DNA from: Apostichopus japonicus
Taxonomy: Eukaryota > Echinodermata > Holothuroidea > Aspidochirotida > Stichopodidae
NCBI RefSeq assembly: GCF_037975245.1
Contig: NC_092562.1
Span: forward strand, 19,500,054 to 19,564,053
Length of the DNA stretch: 64,000 nt
Direction: 5' to 3'
The position numbers were made by a program, and so were the translations under genes. Positions 11,117 to 24,270 of the stretch are shown piece after piece. A model generated the notes under the pieces. That model searched no databases. It was not told where the DNA came from and saw only the letters and a list, made by a program, of their open reading frames with translations. Position 1 is the stretch's first letter. Each line of letters opens with the position of its first letter.

Positions 11117-14100
11117 TGAAAGATCATCAGTAAGCTCAAGCATCAGTTAATATGCAAGCAAGAAAAACAATTCCATTCCCTAGGTTTATAGTAGACCCCA
11201 AATTCTAGGGAAGCAAAAAAGATGATACAGTTACATGTAAGAAAACTGCTTGTAGCATCAATCATTAAAGATAAGACCAAGGTAATATTTATAAGACAAA
11301 CAAGAGAATGCAAAGTTCCTTTGAAATGAGACGAGATGAAAAAGTAGACATCTATATAAACACAGTTGAAGAAGTTTCAGGTTGAAGAGAACATTGTGTA
11401 ACATTTTGGAACACTAGCCTGCAGTGATACAGAATTAAGTTGACACAGTTCAATGGTGATTATTTCTCCCTTTTAGGGCAATACTGCCTTATTTGTGTTA
11501 GTATCATTTCAAGTTCCTGCAGCTGTGCAGATGCACAATTCCAAGGGTAAAATAATACTGATGGGCTGCAGTGATGGAAAAAAAGAAAGAAAGGGAGAGC
11601 CTCAACCTTAAAAAGAAGTACTCAAAATTATTGAAAGCATGAATGTAAAATTCTATTTTTGGTATATTTTGAGTCAATATAGTCATTTCCACTTGGTGCC
11701 CAGGGAAGAACATTTAATTGCATTAGTTTCTCTCCAGTCTGCTTATTTCTCTAGATCACTGAACGTATTACAGCATACAGGTCAAGCGACTCATGTTCCG
11801 TCTAGATTCCGACGACGTTATGAGGAAGCCAACTTGTTGAGGCTTTTCTATGTTCGTGCATTATAACACGCTGCAACCCTGTTCCCTCTATCTAGACTTA
11901 TTGATTTTAGCTTAAGTTTTGTCTTATATAGCAGGTTTGCATTTTTTTTCTGACTGGACTGTATCCAGATGTCTATTTCTTCGATATTGAAGGCCAGTGG
12001 AGATGTTTTTGCGAGTTTACGTTTGCACTTCATTTGACATAACACTTCATTATGCAAACAGGTAGATTTGATCTCTCTCCACGGGTTTGTATGGTACATT
12101 AGAGAGCTGTAAAGAATATTGACAAGGAAATTGTTTTTTAATTTTTGTTTCTCTTACAGGCCATTGAGTATGTTTACGTGCAGTTATACTTAGCATAAGT
12201 ACATCTACATAGCATATGTACATCTGTTACTTTGCTCAGTTTCATTAATAATAAATTATCATCACCTATCATAGTGTTATTTCCAGCTTTCATGTAATCA
12301 CTGCTAATTATAATCATGTATTTATTTACCCTGATCGACTTGGGACTGTGAGATGATATACAGTTTGCAATTGGAACTGTACTGAGGGAGGGAGATCTTT
12401 CTGTGTTAACATCAACTTTCTGGTTACAGAAAGCTATGCATGTGCCATTTCTCATTGATTTTTAACAGATTCCTGACTGTACGCACTGTATGCATAATTA
12501 TACCTTCTTGATATATATGTAAATGTACGCACCGACAGCTTGCCAGAATTGCAAATATTAATGTACAGCTAAATTTACATTAGCTGAAGAAACCATGCAC
12601 AACTTACATTCAGCAAATATATATGTATACAAATTAAATTCCACACAGATAAGACACAGACTTGCAATTAGTTGGTTCATTAAAGTGCATGATACAGATC
12701 GTGATAATTATTTAGATTCAGAATTATCCAAATCATTATAACCATCGATGTAGTAAATGTCAAATTTAGATTATAAAAAAGAATCTCCAAAGAAGTTTTA
12801 TGGTTTCCCTTGAAAAACAAAAATTCTCATTTAGTTCAATAGTTCAGTTCAATTCAGTTCAAGGGTGCAATATACAAATAACAAATTTTGGCCTGTTCCA
12901 TGTAAGGATTTTTCCGACAGGAGAAGAAATCACTGCAAAACTTGCAAGCTCTTTGATTACGCATATCATAAATCTTGTATAAATAGTATGTCCAGCCATA
13001 TTCCAGCTTGATTCTAATAACATCTGTCTTTCCTATTAGAATGTCAGATTTTGCATAAATCTATAGAGATTTCTCTGCATCAGTACCTTTCATGTTCATT
13101 TTCACTGCTCCTGCGATAATTAAAATCGTCTCTGGAAATTGAGAATGACACTTGAAATTGAAGGAAGATGTTGTCAAGATCATGACGATTGTGTTTTTTT
13201 CAACTCTTCTCTTATGACAAATTATATATACAACTATAATGTTTTTGCAGCCAGACTAAACTTTTCTGGCAGCAGTGATATCATGGAACCATAATTTTAG
13301 GATTATATTGCACAGGAAGTGTTTTATTACAGTAGAGTATCTCTCTTAACTCTGTATTGAATATGACGTCCCCCCCCCCCCCCACAGTAAATGCAATTAT
13401 AATCTCTGTTTCCTTTTACCCCTCCTGTCTGGCTGTTATATGTTTTCACTGTGAATTAAATGGCAGCTGGTATGTTGAATATATTTCTCTTTTTAATATT
13501 AAAGTAGTTGGTTTGGACACAATCTTCATTGAGACAGCTAAAAAGGCCTTGATTAGTGATTTCTTTTATTTCATACCAGACAAATAATTGTATTTCCGTG
13601 CCTGAGAGAGATTTATTTTCACACATTGACTAATTTGAAAATCCAGCAACACTAATCAAACAACAGCAATTCAAGTGATAATTTTTCATTTAATCCGTGG
13701 CCATATGAACAGTATTATCACAAGATTACTTCTTTGCTGGGATAGATCATCATCTAAAGAATACTCTTGAAGTCCTGAATCTTTTATACTTTATACATAT
13801 TTTGTTTATGTTTAATAAGAATAAAGTACCAGTTCCCAAAAAATTATTGATTTCAAACAAATTGGAATGAGCTATTATTGATTTAGACATATATGGAAGA
13901 TTTATCTCTCTTCCAAGCTTTTGTTAAAGCTGAACAATACAGAATGCTCCCTAGTACATAATACCATCTAGTACATAATACCATCTCCAGCTTGCCACGA
14001 TCTATCCCTCCATTGCGTATGTATGTACTTTACTAGCGATATGATACGACTGCAAAGATACATTTCATTTATATTACGGTGGTGGTGGTGTTGGCTGGTG

Positions 14101-16818
14101 TTGACATAGATTGGATTTGCCAAGCTATTACAGTGATGTAAATTGCTGTTGACTTGTCATGAATGAGCACTTGAGCTTTCTTTGGAGTTGAACTTCATCA
14201 ACCACAGGAAGTAACACCTCACAAGTAAGCAGTCACTTATTTGCAATTTGATGAGCGGTGAGACCAGGCTTGGATGTTTCGATGCATTTCATTACGATAC
14301 TGTAGTACTGCATGTAAATTGCAACCCGGCTCTGTACATATATTATTAGATTCACAATATTTTGTTTCATCCCATATGCGCATAATATATATTTGGATGG
14401 TGCATGTATGCAGCTGTCAGGATAATCTGTAATTAATGATGGATGTTGTACAATGACATGTAACACCTGTATAAAACTCGAAGAGTAGTGTCTCTTTTCC
14501 CACAAAGGTGTTTTGAGGGACTTTGTCAAATTTCCTTTACAGTTAAGAGCAATTTTTAATTTTTTTTAATATTTTTTTTATGCTCTACTGTAGGTGAGAA
14601 CGAAGCCAGATAATGAGTCTTGAAAAAAACAAATGGAAAGATGTAAACACCTTCAAGCTGTAATATTGCATGTCATTATTGCTGCTCGTTTGCACAGTTT
14701 ATAATGCAGCGTGAAACTAAGTAAGGAGAAAAATTTGAAGCATCTTATTCACATGTATGCAAGTCCCTTTTTGTTTGGTGACTTGGTGAGATATCCTAGA
14801 AAAATTGTACTCAGGTTCAAGATTTCTCAGCCATCATTCAACAGAATAAAATGGATTACTCTGAATTTGAAGTTTAATCCCCAGCTGCCTTCTATTGGAG
14901 TAACTGATTTGTTGAAAACTTGTTTTACTACGTATTTGCAGAACTTTCCTGAAGAGAAGAAAGATGAGTACAAAACTCCTCTCCCACTTTATACTGTAGT
15001 ATTTGCAAATTTTTTGTAAGGGTATGATTTATGGTTACAAAGTATTAAACTCCCCCCAAAAATGTACAAAATTCTATTCATAGATGGAGGCCGTATTTCA
15101 AGCGTTGCCAAACTTGTTGGATGGGAATATTCACTATGTTTGTTTTATGATTTTAAAATAAAAAATAACATTTCAATCACACTTGAACTTGTAATGATGT
15201 GGTTATGACTGTTTGGCCTCTCCCTCAAATGTTTTGCTAATGTTTTATTATCAGTTATATAATTGATTTTTTCCCCTGGTTTGAATCTGGTCAACTGTTT
15301 ATGATGGTCCCAAGTTTTAGTCGAACACTAGGTTTAAATAGTGAACTCATTTGTTTATTTTCGCTTTATTGATTCACTCCACCCTAAGCAACAATAATAT
15401 GTGTAAGTCGCACAGCTTTCAAAAGCTGTGGTTACGGGTATGTGTTATTTTTATTGACACAGACTTGTTTCCAGTCAAGTTTTAGACCCAGAATAATTAT
15501 TTGACCAAATTAACACAGGTTCTGCCTCTCAGAGCGAAAAGAAAATGAAGTAGCAAAAGTGAACATATTGTCACCTGCATTATCCAGTACTCAGTAATGA
15601 TTATTAACAGGGTCAATTTAGCATGAATAAATTTCATTTCTTGATCAAATTTTGCACATTTGCATAATTATCTTAATTTCCTGCCCATGACAGAATGCTA
15701 TGACAGATGTTTGAACCAAAATTTGGTAGAATATCCAGGTTTGTTCTTTAAAAGATATACAGTACCTGGTATATCAGTTACTTGTGAAATGAAGAACCAT
15801 CCTTTAAATTAAAGGGATATTCGGCAAGCTGAAGCAGATTACTTAATTAAACTACTGGTACAGTAACTATCTGCATCTTCAGATCACAATCACAACCTCG
15901 TAGCATATCGTATACGATGCAGATATGAATTTATCAAATTTGTTGGCTTTTTGTGACTGCATCTGGCAACAGCAATGGAAATGATGTTATCACTATAATT
16001 ATGGAAGCTCTGGAGGTAAACAAAGTGGTTATGATCCTTAATGTTTATTACATAAATTGGATATGACACATAACCTTTAAAGTAAGTACTTAAAACATGA
16101 ATAACTCGATAAATTCAGAGAGCAATTGTCTGGGGGACATATGTTGAAAAACCTCTACCCCCCTCTCCTACCTTGATCCCTCCCCATTTCTTCCCTTCTC
16201 TGTTTCTTCCGCCTTTCTCCTCCTCCTCTCTCCTTTAATAAACAAAATTATGGAAAAGGGAAGAACAAATGAAGAAAAAAGATATAAAATAAAACTGAAG
16301 ACTATATTTTTAGATTTAATATAGTGTCTGGCATTTAGATTATTGCTTTGTGCTTTAATGAATTTCAATTTCTTTTAATCTAACCTGACTGTAGATGGGT
16401 CATGCTTGACCTGTTTCTTCCTTGGAATGTGTTAGGTGATGTAACCGACCCTTCCAAGGGAATAATTTTGATCAATTAACCTTAAAACTATTTGAGTTGC
16501 ATACTCTAGTGAGTCGTGTCGCTTGCTCCTTGCACTTAACTTTCTTGTATAGACTGCAGAGTTCTTGGAATCATGCATTCCAAAAGTGTACATGGCACTT
16601 AATATATAAATCAAAAGTGCATCTAGTTGTCAGCTCGAAACTTTTAATTTTAGCGATGTTCTCCGAACAGTTTTGCGTCAATTCCTTTTCAGAACTGCTG
16701 TGGAAGCTTACAGTATTCAAGCAAAAGTCAAATTTAATATGTGGGTAGGTTACTTCTGATAAAGGAGTCTAGAGGTTGAGTTTATAAAATTAGATATGTG
16801 ATAGCATTTTTAGTCTAC
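11117..16818. other. 5.7-kb gene-free intron-like stretch
   Basis: AT-rich sequence with a C-run at about 13371-13383, a short GGT microsatellite near 14081-14094 and an 18-bp tandem duplication at about 13951-13986 (TAGTACATAATACCATC). There is a strong acceptor-like tract at 12146-12161, but the sequence after it stops immediately in the gene's reading phase. Open frames of up to about 100 codons (for example 14711-15019) have no splice signals or family resemblance. Confidence 0.5.
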
Positions 16819-16826
16819 AGTATAGG

Positions 16827-17114
16827 CAGGCGCGTAGCCAAGGGGGGGGCGAAGGGGGCAGCCGCCCCCTTGAGCATATTTTTAATTTTTTTTAAAAATG
16901 TTTTTATGATATCGCTAGTATTTTCAAAAGAGAAAATGCTAAGATGCAACTTACAAGGCCTGGGAAGTGCCATTTCCAGCGCTCTGGGAGGCATTTTCAG
17001 CCAAAATTTTCTTGTACGCTTCGGGCCAACCAGGATGGCGCTACGCTTAGATAGTTTGCATTGCCGAATCTACAGTTTCGCCCCTCCCTTGGCAAATTCC
17101 TGGCTACGCGCCTG
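16827..17114. mobile_element. hAT-like MITE (CAGGCGCGTAGCCA termini)
   Basis: A 288-bp element with perfect 14-bp inverted termini CAGGCGCGTAGCCA and an exact 8-bp target duplication AGTATAGG (16819-16826 and 17115-17122). The minus strand carries the module ACTATCTAAGCGTAGCGCCA, followed by GTTGGC and AGCGTACAAGAAAATTTT, also seen in the MITEs at 2198, 23244 and 23561. This links them into one diverged family. There is no transposase. The plus-strand frame 16798-17115 spans the element and is not a gene. Confidence 0.92.
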
Positions 17115-17122
17115 AGTATAGG

Positions 17123-20100
17123 ACTATCACAATCAGAGAAAAATTATAAGGAAATAGGAATTCAATTGGTGCTGAAGAATAGTAAAAGAAACAGTCCATC
17201 CATGTTGTGAATCTAGCTCTTAAATGGAAATTGGCTTTTTAAGGCCAGCCCTTTGTTTTCATATGAGCTCTATCACTGATGAAATGATCATTTCACTGTA
17301 TCTTAATTGTCTGTCTCTTCATTTAATGTTCCCTGTATGTTTTTCTTTCCTTTAATGCGATTCATATTGATTGTGGAAATTAACCTTTTAGTTGTAATGT
17401 TCTCAAACTTTTTTGTAAATATTTGAGAGAAAAATTAGTTGGAAAGTGGTACACTCATACACAGTCAATAGTTTTGATGAAATATATATATTTTTTTCAA
17501 TCATTAAATCTTTCAAATTTTGATTTCAATCTGAAATGAAATTTTTGGCTATACAGATTGATATGAAGAAAGAAAGCTTCATAATGAAACATGTGCCAGT
17601 CCTTCCTCTGGCCATGCAATTGCCTTTCATTTTCAATTCCAATCAGTTTTTCTTCGTGTAGTCCCGACTTACAGTAGGTATATAGCTAAACAACATTTGG
17701 GCCTCCCTTGATTTAATCGAAGGCACTCAAAACAACTGTTTTTCGATTAGGTATTGCCTGAGATTTGTGGCATCGTCACTGATGTGTTCTCTGATTGATT
17801 CATACTTTAAATGTTGCCAAGATGGGAAGAGAAAGAAGAGAGAGAAAGGGGCACTTTTGGGGATATTTCATTGTTGTGTACACGGTTATCTTGATACTGT
17901 TTTACCGATTGCATCCTCTCGAAGAGAGTCATAAACTACTGTATACCCCACAGGTCTTGGGAATGAGTGAAAGTGTGCAACAGTTAGGGCAGAAGTCATT
18001 AGAATGAGACATGGCAAGGAGAATGTGACCTTATGAATGTGTGGTATAAATCCAATAGGTACAGTAAGTGTATTTACAGGACTATACAAAACATGCAAAT
18101 GTGTTAGTTTTGTTGTCATCAATATGCAAAGTATTAATGTTGTGACAAGGTGAATAGTGAAAATTAATGTTGAAACTACAGCCTGGCAACAGAAATTAGC
18201 AGATGGTGCTCCATACAGTAGGGATTAGAGGAAGATGAAGCAATGCCTATAACTTTGCAGATATTTGTCTGTCAGTAAGTGTGTTAACCTGTTAGTACAC
18301 ACTGAAGCTATTATCTTTAGAAGATAGGGTGAGGGAGGGAGGGGGAGGGGAGGGAGGGGGAGGGGTGGGTGGAGGGGTGGGTGGAGGGTAAAGGAGAGAT
18401 GCTGGTTTGACTCGATCTCACAATTTTTTTTATAGCTTTACATCAGTGAGCCAACATGAAGTCTACTGCATTTATTACAATAAACAAAGTTAAGTTCAGT
18501 TTATGATCATAATTTATTGAAATGTACAGCAGTTTAAAGATTAAAGAGGACCATGGTAGCTATACACTTTTCCCTATGTGAGTGTGTGCATGGGAGGGAT
18601 AAATGGAGGAGCACAGCTAGAGAGGGGGTAGCAAAGCTCAAAATTCAGCTGAAAATCATATATAGCAAAACCTTAGTTCATGTAATACTTTATTTAAGCC
18701 CTTGCCTTAAGTAAATTAGTTGGTCAATCCAAAACGATGTTATTCTCACCTCCCCCCCCCCCCCGCCCCCTCCTTTTCTCTCTTCTGAACTATTGTAATG
18801 TACATGTGAAGGCTTTGAACCATGCTATTTGCAATATACAGTAGTACAAGTTCTGAAAACTTTGAAAAATATTCTGTAAATGTGACAATTTGGAAAATCC
18901 AGAAAAAATGCAAACAGCATCAATATTCAAATATAGCAAAATTAGTAGACCCATTTGTTTTCATTACTTTGCTATAACTTTGTTTTACAATGTGTTATTG
19001 CCAACCGATTGGCTTTCTGAAAGGATCATCTGTTATAGTCAGTAATACAGACTATACACTTTAATTTATATCTTGTTTGCCTTCAGCTGTCTTTTCAAGC
19101 TGACCATTACATTTTCTTCTGTTATACACAGTATTCTCATTTATCAACCTAAAGTCTTGATGTTAAGTTATACTGTATACCAAATACTCAACAGCTCTTA
19201 CATATCAAGTCTAGTTTAACCTGTTCATTCAATTTTAAATTCAAATGCCACTTGCTCACTCAGAAATAGACGGTAGCTTTGAATGAGGAAAGTAGGCCCG
19301 GAGCAAAGAGGAAGTTACATCTATACCCGGGTATAGTGCAGCACAAGGAAACTGCCCAGTTGTGAACATATGGTATTTTGGGTTTCATGCAAGAAAATTA
19401 TCACAAATTGGTACTGACATATATAGTTATTAAAGAGAGTTATTGCATTATTCTCTATTTAAACAGACTGCATAAAGTTTTTTAAGTGTTCAGATCTAAT
19501 TCACTGAAAGTGTATGAACATATACGATCATTTAATCAAGATGACCATATTGAGGTTGTATGGTACTTTTCATTTGTTTTCCATAGATCTTTGCAGTAGG
19601 GGAATATTCAAATAGTTACCTAAACTGCAAATGAAATGCATCAACGCTAGCCTAATTTTAACATATCGATGTATTCAAATGCAGTAGCAATAATATATAT
19701 ATAATATATATATAATAATTTAAATCAATCAACTTAACATTATTAAGAATATGTAATGCCTACATACATGTATTATAAGGATAACATATCAGATTTAGCA
19801 TTATTTAATCAGTTTATTGTACACTGGAAATAAAAACACTGAATGAGCAGATGAAAGTAACACAACTAAAATATTTTATTACTTTGCTCTGTTTAATTGA
19901 TGCATTAATCTTAACTTCCTCCTTTGAATTTCGCCAAAATATTTTACCAGCCTTTATCCGAGCAACTTCATTTTGTTTTCAAGCACATGCATTGTCAAGC
20001 AACGTTTTGGGCTTATAGGCAGCCATTCCAAATGATGCCAAATAAACAACATCATCCACCTCTAACTGGTACTTAGGAGATAATTTATGCCATCCTAGAA

Positions 20101-22743
20101 ACTACTCGGAGCCATTTCTGAGGCTGTATAAAGTTACCTGGATTACTGTTTTTACTGTTTGACTTCAATGAGAAGAATTTTAGAATGACTGATGTTATTG
20201 ACCATAAATGTTGTATCAGACTTTCACTCTTGTATGTTTTCACACTTCCAGCTTGCTGCAGTTTGCTTTACGATCCGTAATTTACAGTATTGAGTGTTAG
20301 ACTTCCTCTTGGTATGGTTACATGATATTTACACCGCCACATTAATCATGTGATTAATGGTACCTAGTGTGCTGCGTGCGTACACTGACGAATGAGTTAA
20401 TTCCTGCGATGAAATATAGTGTTCAATCCAGGTTTGCCATGCACATCGCTCTAATTACGCAGTTTTGTAAGAGCAGTCACTTCCCTCTGAACGATTTGAA
20501 GGAAATTTTCATCAGTGTATTAGGCAGATGTTACTCAAGTAGCTTAGTCTTAGTGTAAGCACCTGTTAGTGACGACAGAGTGATAAGGACGCTAATATAT
20601 TCAAGGAACCCTCAAGAGTTTTAAGAGTGTACAAGCATTAGAACATTTCAGACAAAGTTCTTGCAGCAATGTTCACAATTTCCAGTCAATTTCTTTCCAG
20701 CACAGGCATTGTGTGACTGTGATTCTATCTGTTTAGTTTGAAGAGGTTTTGGCAAGCATTTGCTGTCTACATGCATTATTTTGACTATTTTGTTGTTTCA
20801 AAATATCAATGTAAATCTGTCTGAGTTTCCACCAAGTACAGGTACATACTGTTTTTAAATATCAGCTAGTAGGCTATCACATGTATAGAGATAATGGTAC
20901 TGAACATGAATAACATGGATTTATTTCCTTATTGCAAGAAGATGTATATTATACACCGGTTGGTTTTAACCATACAAAGCAAAAAAAAAACATGAGTAGA
21001 ACGGCATACATATGGAAATCAAACGCAGGGCTACGATACCAATTAAAAATGAGACAAGCAATTTATGTAAATTTACTTTGCTACCTAAACTATGTACAAA
21101 CTCTGAAAGTACAAATTAAACAAGTGAGTGAATCATGTTTTGTAATTACCATAAATCTCTTAACTATTTAGGTTCTCATACCTTATCCAAAATGTGAAGA
21201 ATATCTATAGTTTTGATAATAATTGCAATACACATAGTATTTTGTGTTCACATAGATCTCAAACAGTGAAAATTTATTCATCTAACCAAGATGAATGTTT
21301 TGATCATGTAGTTTTCATTACTACAGTTTTCAATGGGACTATGGTTTGCACTATTCATTTTCTAACAGCTATGAAAATTGTAATAGCGCAATATCCTGAG
21401 GTGCTGAAAATACAGCATGATCCAGACAATGTGAATAGGTTCAAGAGTTACCCTATATTCTGTCCTCGTATTGATGTTTCTGCCATCCAAAGACATTGTT
21501 TTTAGTGCTCTTTGAGTTTATGACAATGCCACTAGGCCCATTTACCCATTGAAGTTTACTGAAACCACTTCAGATCACTGCAAACGAGCCTCAGTACATC
21601 TACAGCATAACTCCTCCACTAAGTACATGCTGGAACAAAATATCTCCCTAGCTTATCTGTAAAAATGTAAAATTTACATTAACACTTGTCACAACTCTTG
21701 ATGACATAAATAGCAGGTGATACTTTGCCTAGCCTACTTTAAAAAAATGAAGGCTGAATGTGTTTGTTTACTATACTGAGGATTATCAACAGCTGATTGC
21801 ACCATTTTCTCTTGACAGTTTAAAGGAAAAACTCGCTAACCATTACACGGTCCGTAACTTGGCCGAAATCTGGTTATGTAAATGTTCATTCTCGCTTTGA
21901 TAAACATAGTCTCTAGGCTACTGGTGATAATTTATGAAAGGTATTAAAACCATATGAATTCAACAAATTTGGTCACTGATCATTAAAAGATATCCATCTT
22001 CTGAGAAGAAAACAGTTGAATTTTGTTACATTACGTGAAAGTCATCATTCATCCTCTTTGTGAGCATCGTTTTATGTTTTCATCATCTCTCCCCGCCGAC
22101 ATGGTGGTGTATAATGAAGGAAAAGTCCCTCTTATGTTTCCTTTTCTCTGTGAAATGCAGAAAATTGTAGAAAAGCGTTTAATTTAGACTATGTATTTAT
22201 CTTGCTCTGCTGTTATAGATTAAAATATTAGCATCTTATGATTTTTTTGGAACCTGAATGTTTCTGCATGATCTATTTTAGATCAAAATTTAGTTGGAAC
22301 GAATGCAGCAAAGATTGATTTTTCCTTTCTCTAGAGGTTACAGATATATTAATTGGAGGAAGTGCTCTAGGATATCTTCAGATGATACTAATTTCCCCGA
22401 GGCCTCAGATCTGACATACCTCTGAAATTCAAACGAGATGGATGGGGTATCATAGACCTTTGATTGGTCGCCTCATTTAATGGTGAAAATGGTTCTGCAC
22501 TCTGCAAGTTTGTGAACACATGTGGAAGTTTATTACAGGGAAGCATACATGGGAAAATGAGTGTGTTTTGTGTTGATGCAATGTTGGTGTTAAAGTAACA
22601 TTCAAACTTTCAAAATAAAAACTTAGAAATGAAGCTTTGTTAGGTGTAGTGAGTAATCAAATATATTAAAAGCATGTATGGCAAAATCAACAATTACTAT
22701 AAAATTCATTCTTTTATTAGAAACAAAATTGAAAAGATCACTG
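17123..22743. other. 5.6-kb gene-free intron-like stretch
   Basis: AT-rich. It contains a G-rich tract at 18318-18390 (GGGAGGGAGGGGG-type, possible quadruplex), a C-run near 18752-18771 and an AT-dinucleotide patch at 19690-19718. The frames at 20932-21171 and 21194-21505 are AT-rich, isolated and not recognisable. Confidence 0.5.
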
Positions 22744-22790
22744 AAATGTATGGCTAGAGTGGGATTTGATCCATTAACCTCGGGTAATGG
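22744..22790 (-). mobile_element. Possible tRNA-SINE fragment (B box only)
   Basis: The minus strand carries GGATCAAATCCCACTCTAG, which resembles a Pol III B box and the 3' side of a tRNA head (plus 22762-22772). A similar piece, GGTTCAAATCCTATCTAAG, occurs at 48828-48838. I cannot find a credible A box in either, so these are at best decayed SINE remnants. Confidence 0.35.
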
Positions 22791-23243
22791 TTTTAGTTAT
22801 ATTAAAAAGCTGAATTTCTCTTGAATTTGTTATATTTCCTCCTGCTTTCTGGGTTGTACCAAATCAACGGTCATCAGTATCGGCCAAAAAATTATAGCAC
22901 ACTAAAGTTGCTAGAAGTTTTCTATGGTACTTTCCTGCCGATTCAGGTGCTCAAAATTATTCTCAGACATTAAGGAATGTTAAAAATAGACAATTAAATA
23001 TCTCAGCCTGGTACAGTAGGTAGCTACAATACTTGTTGAAATTTGGGTGTCTATTATCTGATTTTCTAGTATGTATGGGGGGCAATACTGATGAACCCTA
23101 AATTGGAGTATGATCTCTGGTTACTGTGGCTTCTCACTGGCACCTCCCACCCCCCCTCCATACACCCCACCCCAATCAAAGAGATGGCTATAGGTTTGCC
23201 ACCAACCAAGGTTTGGATAGCTTAGTTGGTAGAGAACAGGGTT

Positions 23244-24145
23244 CAGGCGCGGCGGAACGTAAAAATTATTGGGGGGGCTAATGTGTGGAGACTATCTAAG
23301 CAGAGCGCCACCATCGGTGGGCGCGCAGCGTACAAGAAAATTTTGGGTTTTTTCAAACCCCCAGATGGCCGGAAACGGCACTTCCCGAGTGTTTTATGCT
23401 GCGAATACCTAGCCCTTAAATATGGGTCTCAAGCCTGCAATTTCTCAGATTGCACGTAAAAGTCTGTAAAAACATTGTAATTTGTATATTCGATGGTGTT
23501 TTAAGAGAGTAGCTATTACTCGTAGTGTACTCGCAAAGAAGTTTTTGAGTGTAGTAAGGGCAGTGGCGGAGCTAGGGGTATTGGTCAGGGGGGGGCAAGA
23601 ATGGTCTGTAGGGGCGCTTTCGACACTATCTAAGCGGAGCGCCACCACAGGTTGGCGCGGAGCGTACAGAAAATTTCTGAGTAAAGATACTCCCTAGATT
23701 GCAGTAAATGACCCTTTCCGGGCCTTGCTAATTTGCAGATAAACGGAGAATAAATAGGTGTCGTCTCCATTTTGTCGGAAAATTACACCAACAGAATATG
23801 ACAAATGTCAATAGGTATATGAGAGCGCAATAAAATAGTCAATAATCGCGAATAAGTAAAAAGTAGTGAAAAGCTGAAAAGGGCGCCAGCAGTCCATTTG
23901 AGTCCGTCAGGGGGGGGGGGCATCCACCCCTGACTGCATCTATGAACGCTTCGCCACTAAAATTATTACACCTATATAGTATATATGTGTGCATCGGACA
24001 GATCGACAAGTATGCATTGAAAAATGGGCAGATGCACGTTTCGGAGCCTTGGTAAATATTGGGGGGGCTTATCATGCATTTGCCCCCTCGACTTTTTCAT
24101 TGGGGGGGCTGAGCCCCCCAAGCCCCCCCGGTTCCGCCGCCACTG
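23244..24145. mobile_element. hAT-like MITE inserted in a SINE (CAGGCGCGGCGGAAC ends)
   Basis: A 902-bp element bounded by CAGGCGCGGCGGAAC and GTTCCGCCGCCACTG, with a perfect 8-bp target duplication ACAGGGTT (23236-23243 and 24146-24153). The right end has GGGGGGGCT/AGCCCCCC fold-back tracts. Its length is inflated by a second MITE copy at 23561-23959. The left part has the ACTATCTAAGCAGAGCGCCA module shared with related MITEs. There is no transposase. Confidence 0.92.
23561..23959. mobile_element. Inner MITE, second copy of the 2198 family
   Basis: It starts CAGTGGCGGAGCTAGGGGTA and follows the 2198-2588 element nearly base for base through GAGTCCGTCAGG, so the two are the same subfamily. 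The right end is different: it reads CGCTTCGCCACTA instead of CTCCGCCACTG, and I see no matching 8-bp flanks. It therefore either inserted and lost its right terminus, or reached this position by recombination inside the outer element. Confidence 0.8.
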
Positions 24146-24270
24146 ACAGGGTTTACAACCTTTAGACAACTGGTTCAAATCCGTTTCTGGCCAAACATTT
24201 CTTTGCTTCCGTCTGAGCACCCATTTACAGCTCTCCTATCTATATCTCTCTTACAAAACAAGAAAAACAA

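Larger units (their letters stand above)
23215..24270 (+). mobile_element. tRNA-derived SINE, split by a MITE insertion
   Basis: The left part (23215-23243) carries a tRNA-like A box (TAGCTTAGTTGG, 23218-23229). The right part (24146 onward) carries a B box (GGTTCAAATCC, 24172-24182), then CTGGCC and an A-rich end near 24250-24270. The two parts are separated exactly by the transposon at 23244-24145, whose 8-bp target ACAGGGTT is present on both sides. Removing the insertion and one target copy leaves a tRNA-sized head of roughly 75 nt. The insertion falls between the A and B boxes, so this copy should no longer have a functional Pol III promoter. Confidence 0.75.

Noticed and set aside
12162-12190. 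Exon after the acceptor TTTCTCTTACAG
   Set aside because: In the phase required by the neighbouring exons, a stop codon appears within three codons.
14711-15019. 102-codon plus frame
   Set aside because: AT-rich with ordinary amino-acid composition, no family resemblance, no splice sites at the edges, and isolated in non-coding sequence.
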